Source: Asterochloris sp. CNOR1
Taxonomy: Eukaryota; Chlorophyta; Trebouxiophyceae; Trebouxiales; Trebouxiaceae
DNA length: 64,000 nucleotides
Direction of reading: 5' to 3'
Assembly (NCBI GenBank): GCA_963969365.1
Contig: OZ017758.1
Coordinates: 62,001-126,000, forward strand
Under the pieces are notes generated by a model. That model made no database searches, was not told the DNA's origin, and saw only the letters and a list, made by a program, of their open reading frames with translations. Below, in pieces: positions 13,201-23,400 of the stretch; the stretch's first letter is position 1; the number at the start of each line of letters is the position of its first letter. A program made the position numbers and the translations under genes.

Positions 13201-16042
13201 TCAGTGGCTGGCTGACAAGCTGGGACCATTTGAGTGAATGGACCTGCAGTGTGCCTGGGCAGGTCCACACCCTACGTCCAAACCGGTAGCCAGCCACACA
13301 GAGCAGATCACAAGACATGCAGACACTGCAGAGCAGGCTCGCCTTTCTGAGCGGTACCTGCAGTTGTGGGCTGTGTTGGGGTGCTGGGCAGCGCCGGCAC
13401 AAGCACGGCCGGCCCTGCTGCCTCGATCTGAACCTGCACGTTTTGAGTCCCCGTCTGGCAGTCTGACAGCTGGACCTGAGGCCTGGTCGTGTTGACCAGC
13501 ACCTGCCCAAAGCTGGCGCCGCTGCTGGCGAGAAAGGCGGCCACTGCAGCCTTGAAGGCTGGCAGGCTGAAGGCAGAGGCTGTGGTGCTGCACAGGGCGG
13601 CTGTGGCTGAGACGAGGGGCCCGTCGAAGCAGGCGGCTGGGGCGGTTGCAGGGCTGGGGGCGGCTGCAGGCAGATGAGGAAGCACTTCACAGGCAGTGGC
13701 TGGGCAGAAAATGCATCTGCAGCTGCCTCGTCCAGGATCTCTCTCCTGACGGATGGTAGACACCAAGTCCAAGCAGTCTCTGGGCAGCATGCATTGAGCG
13801 CAGCTGACTGAAGGACTTGGTCTGGTTGGGAATTTCTGACAGTAGCTGGTGTGGGCATGGCACGGGACCGCAGAGACAGGTGTGTACAGGCAGAGCAACA
13901 CACAAACACACTGGCATGCCTCTGTGCACATGTGGCACATGGAGTATGTCTGGCCCTGCTGCAAGCGTAGTGCGTTGAAGCCAATGCGCAGCCGCAGAGG
14001 GTGTGTTTGCAGTTGCTGTCCTGCTGCAGGCTAAGTGCAATGAAGCCCAGACAGGCGGTGGCATTAGCATTGCAGACCCTTCCACATGCAGGCCAGCTGG
14101 GGTCATCAGGAGGGTCACAGAAGTGCTGGCCCTGGTGTGCAGACCACACGTTCCTCACCTGCGCTGTGTTGTGGGGAAAGTTGTGCAGGTGCCCCACCAA
14201 AGCCTTCCAGGGACTGCGTTGCAGGAATTTGAGGCCCTGGGGCCAGGTGAGAAGCTGGGTATGGTGCAGCTGCGGGGGCAGGGTTGCTGCTGGCGGCAGG
14301 CAGCTCAACTGGAGCAGGTGGGGCTGCAGGGCGGGGCGGTGGCGGCGGCGGTGGCGGTAGCGGCTGCGCTGGAGGCGGCGGGGGTGACGAGTTGAGGACC
14401 TGCACGGCACAGCTGAACAGGCTGAGCATGCTTGCGGGGGTCGGTGCTGTGGTGTGGGTGGAAGAGGCTGCAAGGCAGGCAGTTACGGAGGGCAGGAGGT
14501 GACGACCTGCAGGCACAGATTGAGCAGGTCAAGCTCTGTTCCTGAATAGGCAGCTGCAAATGCCTCTGGCGCATTTTTTTGGCATTTTGCGATGCAGACT
14601 GTGTGAGGTGACTGGAGCCAGCAGCTCTGAAAGACGGCCAACCTCCAGCAGCTGTTTCCTGCGGAACGGCGAGAGAGCGCTGGACGCTAAGCGTTGGCTT
14701 GCTGCGCAGGTGTGAGGCTGAAGGGCGGGCAATGGGGGACGACATGCATATTGCCCTGCAAGTGGTAGGGCCTCTGCTGCCCAGCAGCTGGGTGCCCCGC
14801 ACAACTGCCAGCTGCATGACCGTCAGTCAGGCTGCCCTGTCAATGTGAAGCTGCCAGCTGGCGGTTTGGGGCGGGGGCTATGGGAGGGGGTTGAGGGGCA
14901 TGCCTGTGAAAGCGCATGGGTGAACAGCAGCTGACATGGCACAGATTGCAAATGTTCATTGGGATGAAGCACCCATGTTGCAGGTTCTGCCTGGTGGCCC
15001 TGTGCGCAGTCCTGGTGACTGTTGTCAAGAAGCAAGGGTAGTTGCAAACAAGATGTACTGGAGCGATGCTGGCAGGGCGGAGCCCAGCTCCCTTGAACGA
15101 CTACATGACCATGGCCCACCTGGGGCAGGCTCCTCTCCACAGGGTTGCTGGCGAGCTCCTCTGTCTCTGCCACTGAAGCCGGCCCCAGCGCTGCAGCAGC
15201 CTCCTCAGCTGCCGCAGCAGCTGCCGCCGCAGCCCGCACTGCAGGCGTCTGCAGGTTGTCCACAGGCAGCAGCACCAGCTGGGGAGGCGCCTCTGCAGGG
15301 GCCAGCACTGCCTGCTCTGGCGCAGAGGCTGGGGCTTGCTCTGGAGCGCCACCTGTTGGCACACCTTGTAAGATTGCTGCAGTTGCGGGCTCTTCCGCCA
15401 GTGCTGTGGAGCTGCCACTGCTGGCACCTGCTTCTTCGATCTGTGCGCGAGAGGAGGCATTCACAGGAGCTGCAGGGGACCCAGCGGCCAACAGGGATCC
15501 CAGGGATGCCGGTGCCTCCTCTGCAGCACCCAGCAGGGTCTCCGTGCTTTGCAGCAGGTGCCTGGCAGGCTCATGCAGGCTGCATTGCGCCCTGCAGTGC
15601 AGTATAAGGGACATCAGGAGGAGTCATGCAACAAGCCCAGTGATACCAGATGGTCATCTAAATGCTGTCAAGCTTGTTCAGCCCTGGCAAGCAGCTGAGG
15701 GCCTATCGCGGCGTTCAACGGTTGGTCAACCAGGTGGAGGGAGCGAGCCGTTTCGCCAGCTGCGCGGGCTGACAGCCTGCAGCTTTCAAGTTTGTGATCC
15801 GATGTGCCTGCTGGACCTGTCTACAAGGTGACATGAGAACGGGACAGGCCTGATCAAGAATTTTCTCACCTCGTTGCTGCAGACTTCCCGCATGCAATGC
15901 GCTGCGGTGATGAGGATGCCTGACAGCCTTCCGCACGATCATAGGAGCGCTCGATTAACCCCTTGGCGGTGCTCAGCTGTGAGGATGCTACCCCTGATGC
16001 TGCATACAGCAGCACCAGTGTGCATGCAGCAAGCCTCCCCAT
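7220..16042 (-). CDS. Single-pass type I membrane protein, Ala/Pro-rich ectodomain, unknown function
   Basis: Twelve exons, read leftward: 16042-15870, 15591-15120, 14399-14159, 13663-13358, 13104-12974, 12686-12467, 11954-11769, 10826-10648, 9864-9739, 8888-8702, 8222-7989, 7461-7220. All phases agree; 2697 nt encode 898 aa. It starts MGRLAACTLVLLYAASGVAS, a signal peptide. The ectodomain (about residues 25-645) is Ala/Glu-rich, then has a polyproline run (PPPPPAQPLPPPPPPPP) of the kind hydroxylated in algal wall proteins, and two Cys-containing folded stretches (CFDGPLVSATAAL...; CSALLVQWYVEAAS...) with several N-x-S/T sites. One transmembrane helix, WIIVLIVVLGLLGLLALLTL (about 647-666), is followed by a Cys-rich patch and RRRQTRTRTRT. 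The roughly 220-aa tail holds EDRRKRRKFDVSAVQRKLDA. A wall-sensing or adhesion role is inference only. One intron has a GC donor (11768). Confidence 0.78.
7750..7890 (-). repeat. Decayed copies of the exon-11 end of the membrane-protein gene
   Basis: On the minus strand, two intron stretches (about 7757-7785 and 7860-7885) resemble the true exon end GATGCAGACCTGGCAGCAG just before the donor at 7989. They have lost the donor and the frame. Confidence 0.55.
9945..10100 (-). repeat. Two extra copies of the transmembrane-exon acceptor
   Basis: The real exon starts at 9864 after CACTGCTGCAG and reads SSGSGTSLQPWII. Two upstream copies (minus strand, around 9955 and 10060) also follow CTGCTGCAG or CTGCAG and read SNCSSAQPASVGHQAC and SNGSSTQPASMAHYAC. 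The hydrophobic helix is destroyed in both. Confidence 0.65.
10740..11055 (-). repeat. Duplicated exon-8 5' half
   Basis: The true exon 8 (start 10826) contains LGVDDLGSVPFTT. The copy at 10890-11050 reads LGLDDLGSVPFTT and includes a matching but mutated acceptor region (CTGCCTGTAGGGTAG against CTGCCTGCAGGGCAG on the plus strand). It sits in the intron before exon 8. Confidence 0.65.
12096..12150 (-). repeat. Copy of the exon-7 acceptor with in-frame stop
   Basis: Compared with 11931-11985, this stretch repeats the acceptor and the first codons (VVLPGPT) of exon 7, but runs into TAG directly after the PT codons. It is a non-functional copy of the junction. Confidence 0.65.
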
Positions 16043-17411
16043 AGCTCCAGACCTTCGGACAAAGTCTACAGGAGCTGATCTGCGCTGTAGGTCAAGAATC
16101 AAGGGTTCGTCTGAACCCTTGGTCAAACAACCTTCATCCTGAGGCCTGTTAACATGTGTGTGAGCCACCTCCAAGGGCCACTATATCTCAACTGCTCATC
16201 AGTTGCACCATCCAGTTGCTGAGATGGCTGAGGCTCACTTACACATTCTGCAGTGCATTGCGCAGTTGCCAGCACAGAGCTGGCAGCGGGAATAGTTACT
16301 AATCCAGCTGCCAGACTGCCCATTTGGGACACGGCACTGTGGTGCATCAACATCTGGCCTATTCCCACACCATTTCTTCAGTGGTCAGCTGGAACGTCTT
16401 CATGCCACTGTGCCATGCAGCTGCAGGAGGTAAATGCATTTGATGTAGTAGTGCTGAGCTAATTGTGCTGCGAACATCATACTAAAATGTGTGGGATTCC
16501 ACGTACAAACACGTTTAGCTGCTGTCCACAGCACGACGGAGCTGTGTCTTCCAAAAACAACAGAAGTTGGAAGTTTTTCCTCGCCTGAGGAGGCCGCTCT
16601 TGCCAGGCAGCTAAGTCATCGCAATGACAATAAGCATCTGCCTGTGCAAAGTGAAGGGGCAGTTGGCTCCTGCATGCCAGGGATGGAAAGTTTCAACAGG
16701 CAAAGCTTCTGAGCAACAGGAAGTGATGCAGAGGCAGGCAGTTGTCAGGATACGGGCTCATAGCATCATACTTGGCAGCTGCTGACCAGAAGGCCTCAGG
16801 ACTCTCACGACTGGCTTAGTATTGCTGGCCTCCCCCAGCAATGCAGGCAGGTCTGTACATCGTGCCACTGTCTGCTCATGAATGTGGATGACTGAGCGGA
16901 AGATCAGCTTTGTACAGTTTAGGGCACGCATACAAATGTCTCAATTGTCGTGAGCACGCACCTGCAAACTGCTTTTTTCCCAGCACAGCAGAATGTCTGA
17001 CGCCCCACCACTGCATGTGCAAACGTGCACCAGCAACACATCCTGTAGACCAGCTCATGCCTCAGCAATCTGGCAGATGCTTGCTTCAACCACCCAGTTT
17101 TGTCTTTAAGGACAAGGCAGGGGTGCACCTCATTGACTTGACCTGAAATTTAGGCAAAGGTGCTGCAAGACCAGGATAGTAATGCTTCTTGCCAGCTGTT
17201 CACAACAAAGATTTGCCTTGGTTGTTAAGGTCATTATCTTGATGGTACTTTTAGCCGAGTTTCTTGCAGATGCAGCCGGACGAAGGATGGCCTCACATTG
17301 AATGTGGGATGAGGCAAAGCTGGCAATCTTAAGCTTACTCAACGCTGACACAGGTCAAGTTAGGTCGAGTTGCAGTCGGATCGCGGACAGGCCCAGCATA
17401 TCAGCAAACAG
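16043..17411. other. Divergent intergenic region (bidirectional promoter)
   Basis: This separates the leftward membrane-protein gene (ATG 16042) from the rightward RGG protein gene (ATG 17412). Apart from the small hairpin at 16100-16121, I see no gene, repeat or RNA. Both promoters should lie here. Confidence 0.5.
16100..16121 (-). promoter_or_regulatory. Perfect 9-bp hairpin upstream of the membrane-protein start
   Basis: CAAGGGTTC, loop GTCT, GAACCCTTG. It lies 58 nt before the ATG at 16042, probably in the 5' UTR or core promoter. Function unknown; it could be chance. Confidence 0.3.
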
Positions 17412-20400
17412 ATGCTGCCCCTGCTGCCTTGTCATAGGCATGTGTGTCTTCAGTTGTACTGCAGGCCACATCGTACTCGCACCGGAAGTGCAAAGATTGC
17501 CGCAAATCTAGCAGTGACCACTGCTGCAGAGCGCTTACCACAGGCATTGGGACCAGCAGATATAGAGCCCCAGGTTGCTGCTGCACCAGATGCAACATCC
17601 GCAAGCGCCCAGCCTGCAGCTGTGACGGCTGCAGTGCCCCAGGCTGAACCAGCCTCGGTGCCTTCAAAGCCCAAACGCAAGCGAACCAGCAGAAAGGATG
17701 CAGGCGACCCGCCAGCAGCAGAGTCAGCGGCTGACGAGCCAAAGGGCAAGGGCAAGGGGAAGACCACAGCCAAGAGGGCTCCCAGGAAGAAGGCCACAGC
17801 AGATGACGAGGAGGAGGAGGGTGCTGAGGGCAAGCCCCGCAAAAAGGTCGACAGATCAGACCCCAAGCTGGTCACCTCCACAGAGGACATGCCCTCCTGG
17901 GCGCGGGTGTCCTTCAGTGACGTGATGCAGCAGCGGGCGCAGTATGACCAGATGCGGAAGCTGCGAGACGATGAGGTGAGGACTGCTGCAAGCACTCCAA
18001 TGTTGTGGGCAGGGCAGGGCAGGATTCAGGTGCCAGGAGCTGATGCATCCCCAGCTCTGCTGCAGCTGTGCACTCCACATCAAGCCATAGCTCCAGAGCT
18101 ACGACCCATCGTTTGCATGGCAGACTTGGAGTGAACAAACTTGCAAAGGTGCCAGCTCTGAAGCAGCTGTGCAGGCTCCTGCTCACACCTTATATCAATT
18201 GCTGAAGTACCTGCCGCTGCATTGCCTTTTACTGCTGCCTGTCTATGCTGTTCTGCACCTGCTGTGCCACAGTACTGTGCCTCAGATGCACTTCATTCCT
18301 GCCTCTTGCATGACACCACCAGCTGGAGGGTAGACTCACTCTGCAACAGAGCTGTCATGGGGCTCCAGCTCTGTTGCAGCTGCTCACACCTTGGCTCCAG
18401 TGCTGGACATCATCACATATTACTTGCACAGTCAAGCTGCTGCATGTCTGCTGTTCCCCATCTTAGGCGTCCTCTGAGGCTGGTTTCCCCAGCCCTATTG
18501 GGGCAGGGGCTGCCTCAGCTGGCTCCCTTCACGCTGCTGCACGTGATGGTGGGGTGTTGCTAGAACAAGCTGCCCACCTCCAGGGGTTTGCAGACACAAA
18601 CCTCCAGGGGGCACACAGCAGGAGCTGGTCCGGCTGATTAGGACAAATTCATGTGGGGCAGCCTCCGGCCAACCCTTTTGTGAGGAAGTCATCCTGAGAT
18701 GCCTCCTGCCTACAGAGTTCAGACAGGAGCTGGCTCAGCTGGCCACGCCCCAACGCAGGGGCTGGCTTAGCCGCCGCTGTTTCCCGCCACGCACATGCGA
18801 CCTGACAGCACTTGTGTCTGCCCCTACAGAGCCCGGAGCAGGGGCTGGCCCAGCTGGCCACGGCCCAGGCTGAGAAGGCGGCCGAGAGGGCCAGGGAGGA
18901 AGGGCAGCGGGTCAAGGAGGCCAAGGCTGAGGCAGAGGCGCAGAAAGCAGAGGTGGACATGGTGACGACAGAGGCCGCCAAGAAGGCCCGTGACGCAGCT
19001 CGCCAGGCCCGCAAGATCGCCAGCGAGGCCAGGGCTAAAGCACAGGTGGGGTTGGCGACGTCTTGGTTCCTTTCACACCAGAACTTAAGAGAGCAAGCAA
19101 TGGGAACTGGACCCTGGACTTCTTTGGCTGTGAAGCATCTATGCGAGCGCAGCTGGTACCATTGGACAAGTGCTTTCAAGGGCAACTTTCGTCTAATCAC
19201 TGGGGGAAGGCAGGGTCCGGGCTGGCCAAGGGAGTTATGGTCTGGATGCTTGGGGGAGGCCGGGGCGTCAACCCTTCGCACATGGCTAACTCTGGCCTTG
19301 TTTCAGCTAGTGCCTGCGATAGGGGCCCTGAAGACCCTGGGCTGCTTGTGATGATGTTCTGGGCCTGACACGGCCCTGCTTGGCAGCGGCTGCCAAGGCA
19401 AGCGCCTCAAGTGTGGGTGCCTGCAGGCCGAGCTGCGTGCCAGCAAGCAGGCAGTCGCGCTGGCGCGGCGAAACGCAGCTGCCCCCGCAGTGGCCGCTGC
19501 CTTCGGCACCGCTGTGCCCGTGGCAGAGGCAGCCAGCAGCAGCGAGGAGCCTGATGCTGGGCAAGTAGACACTGCTGACATTGAGGTCCAGGAGGATGGC
19601 GGCGCAGTGGTGTATGCCACGGAGGACATGTACATCTGGGAGGGCACAGGGTGAGTCCTGTGACAGAAAACAAATTTGGGAGAGGCTAGTGGTGCAACGG
19701 TTTTCTGGGTAAATGCAGTGCAGCAGTCATTTGCACTGACTGTCACCCACCCTGTCTGGTGCAGGCAGTCCACCATCAACAAGGGCTACTATGGGCAGGG
19801 GCTAGAGCAGTGGTGGCAGCTCTCGGTGAGGCCCTGTTGTGGTGCAGGGCTTGCAGGCTGCTTGCTTATATTTGTAGTGGAGGGCTGGACATTTGGTCTC
19901 AGTGGTGAGCAAGCAGGGTCTCCTGGCACGCAGGCATACTGTCGCAGCTGTTGGTTTGCACAAGGCAGTCAATCAATTTCACCACTGCTCAGACGCTGTT
20001 CATTTGCTCCACCTTGACAGCACCACTGTTGCCGTCCTCAGAAACCAGGCAGCGGAGTGCCCCTTTGCTATTCAACAGCACTGAGACAGCAAGACTTGCT
20101 GTGTTTGAACATTATTGCTGGGTAAGTGGCTGCATTGGCCACCTGGTGCCTCAATGGCTTCACTGCAACATGATGCTGTAGGCCCTGCGCAGCAGCCCCC
20201 AAGCAGCCTCTCCAAAGATGTCAGCCTGTCCCCAGTACAGAGCACAATGCCAGCTTGAGAGACTGTGGGACATGGCAGTCTTGCTGAGGCCTTGTCACAC
20301 AGGCGGCTTGCTTGCTCAGTGCGCTGCAAACATTGGCCTCCCCGGCACCTGAATGGGCAGTCAGGCCATGAGCGACCTCCTCTTGCAGGAATGCTGACAG

Positions 20401-23400
20401 TGCCTGGGGGTGGGCAATGGGCGCAAAAAGGTTCTGCCCTAGTCATGCCGATGCCTCAGCGCTGTGACATCGTTTTGCTGCTGGCAAGATGGCCACTGGG
20501 CGTAGGGAGGTTTTGCCACAGACATGCCCATGCTCCTGCGCTGTGGCTGCTGCTTGCTAGTGGCCAACCTGGCCCACAACATCTTGATGCTGACTTTGCC
20601 CGCATCCTGCTGCAGGCCAGCGGGGGCGACAAGGCCATGCAGAAGGTGGCCGCCAACCTGCAGGTTATGGTGGCAGAGCTGCCACCTCTGGAGGGCACCA
20701 CAGAGCCCCGCAATCTGGAGGTCTGGCTGCCCAAGCGGGTCAACAGGGAGTGGAAAACAGAGTGAGCTGTGCATGGAGCAGGCAGGTGTCAGGCCCCAGG
20801 GAATGGTGTCTTTCAGGGCAAAGGTGGTCACACGGAGGCGCAAGATGGGCAGCAAGGAGTTGCAACAAGTGCCTGGCTTCCAGCACAAGGCACCGCAGAG
20901 GCAGGGTGTCAGGGGCCAGTGATACATCTCTCAGGACAGGGCTGATCACGCGGAGCAGGGGCAGGGCGCAATACCTGCAGTGAGGAGTTGCCACATGCTC
21001 CTAGCTTCCAGCGCATAGCACTGCAGAAGGGAGGGTTGTCAGGGCATCAGCATTCAGCTGGTAAGTGTCAGGGCCAGGGGTTTGGTCAACAGAAGAAGGG
21101 GTATGGTCACAGAGCAGGGACAGGGTGCAGGACTTGCAGTGAGGAGTTGCCAGCAGTGAGGGGTGGCCCTCCCAGTTGGCTTGTGTCACTATACCTGCAA
21201 GCATTACGCTGACCTCCAGCAGGCAGCCGCATCGCAGGCCCAGCCACACAGTGGATGTTCAGACGCTACAGAGGTGAGGGTCAGCACAGCCAAGGGAGCT
21301 CCAGCGCCTGAAATGAGGGCCTGAGTCCGGCAGGCAGCATCCTTGTTGTTACAAACGCTGCATTCTGACAACGCGCAGGGTGCAGGTGGTGTGGCTGCTG
21401 GTAGCTTGAGCGCATGCTGCTTGTGCCGCGTCGAGTTTTGCTGAAGGTGCCGGGCCTCTGTGCTGAGCCTCATGGCAACTCCAAGCCTGCTCAGATCAAC
21501 TCCAGACCAGGCCACCTCAGTGTCAAGGCTAGCAAGCACACCGAACTCCACACCAAACTCCTTGAGCCTTTAAACCCTAAACACTGAACCCTGCCTGCAC
21601 CTTGCCCTGCAGGACTGGCAAGATGGGATCCCGCACTGTGAGGTGGGACAAGGCGCAGAGCTTCCTGTTCCGCGCGGTCATGGACAACCTGCTGGCTGAG
21701 AAGATTGAGGACATTCCCACCTTCATGCCCTCGCAGACCCCTCCCATGTGAGTCTGCTGTGATGCTCGAGCATGAATGCCTGTCTTGCATATGCAGGCCT
21801 CGGACCGATGCGCCCTTACACAACCCTTTCAGATGAGCCTGGTCAAGGGCTGAAAGCGCCTGCCAATGGCATCCCATCATAGGTGCCACATCTAGGCCCT
21901 TCCAGAAGGAGAAATGTGCCCCTTTATGCGGCAGCACGCGTGCCTGAGCTGCCTGTCCCAGACATCTGCATGGCTTGCCTGGGTTCGCTGCTGCTGCCCT
22001 GCAGAGAAAAGCACGTGCCCCTTGTTGTGCCAGGGGCTGCTCTGCAAGGGAGTGACTCTGCCTCTGCTGCTGCAGCGGCCTGTCACGTACAAGCTGGATG
22101 TGAGCCTGACAGTCACTGTCTCACAAGGGACTGACTTGGCTCCTGCTGCTCCGAATACCTGTCCCACCCGCCCGTTGCTTTACAGGTGGATCCATCATGC
22201 CTCTACCTTTCCAGCTGCCTGTCCCAGACGTGCGTGGCGTGAGCCTGCCTGTTGCTGCCATGCAGGTGGAGCCACTTCACGCCTGTGGTGTACACAGTCC
22301 AGGTGCCTGCCAGCAACGGAGCTGACAGCAGTACCTCTGAGAAGGCGGGCACAGAGGCGAGCGAGGAGGTAGTGCGGGGCACTGGAAGCAATGGGGGGTG
22401 TGGCGTGCAGGAAGCTGAGCAGGTGCGGGCGGTGGTCGCCTGCTAAGTGCTCTTCGGTTGCATTGTCAGGCAGGCAACTGTGCTCTATGGTGGAACAGTC
22501 AACAGAAGGAGTGTGTCCTGAGGCAGGCAGGAGCTGACGACAGGCGTCTACCCCATCTGTGAGATGGCATCAGAGGCCTGCAATGGTGCAGAGCATAGTT
22601 TGGTCGAAGCGGGGACATCCTGGGGCCTGCATCATGATAAGTCAACTCCAGCTGCCGCACCCAACACCCAACCTGGTGCCTGCCTGCTTACGCTAAAACT
22701 TACAGTGCGAGCTGCTGCGTAGCCTGCAGACGGACCAGACAACTGCTCTCTGCTGCACACTTAGCACAGAAACATGGAATGCCTGCTTTGCAAGGGTGGA
22801 AGGCCACAGAGTGGGGATGGGTCATTTACTGCTTCCCTGAACGACCCATGCTCCTGCTCGCCTGCTTGTCGCCGCCAGCTTCAGAGGCAGCGCCTGAGCC
22901 TCAGCCAGCAGTCGGAGCCAAAAGAGCCTGAGCCTGGGCTGGACCACAAAGTGCCGCAGGCCCGGCTGCCCCGCTGCATGAGGCCTCTCAGCAGGTTGGG
23001 GTCGAGAGCTGAACATTGAGCCGCAGGATGTCTTCTGCGCTTCTGCACCTTCACTTCTGATGTGCGCTTTGCAGGCTGAGCCAGCATCAGAGCCAGCGTC
23101 TGAGCTGGAATTGAGCCCAGAAGAAGAAGGGGCCCTGCTGGCCCTCCTGCCCAAGCAGGAAGCTGAGCAGCGGAGGGTCAAGCTGCCGCTTCCCTGCGCT
23201 GAGGCTCACGTCGAGACGGTGCGCCAGTGGGAGGCCAGGCCCCTGGTGGTGACCAAGGAGGAGGTGCTGGCCGAGGCTGTGAAGCAGCAGCCTGAGGCCG
23301 CTGCCAACAAGTCACCGGTGAGCACATGGGGGCCCCCACGATGGTTGTGCAGGGCTTCAGGATGCAGAGGAGGCCGCTCTGCAAAGCCCTCTATGCAGCT

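Noticed and set aside
12716-14473. 585-codon open frame on the minus strand, the longest in the window
   Set aside because: It runs through four exons and three introns of the membrane-protein gene in a different frame from the spliced model, has biased low-complexity composition and no domain. The 12-exon model keeps phase across the same region.
22879-22994. Candidate exon LQRQRLSLSQQSEPKEPEPG in the RGG gene
   Set aside because: It breaks phase with both neighbours and is a diverged copy of the real exon at 23075.
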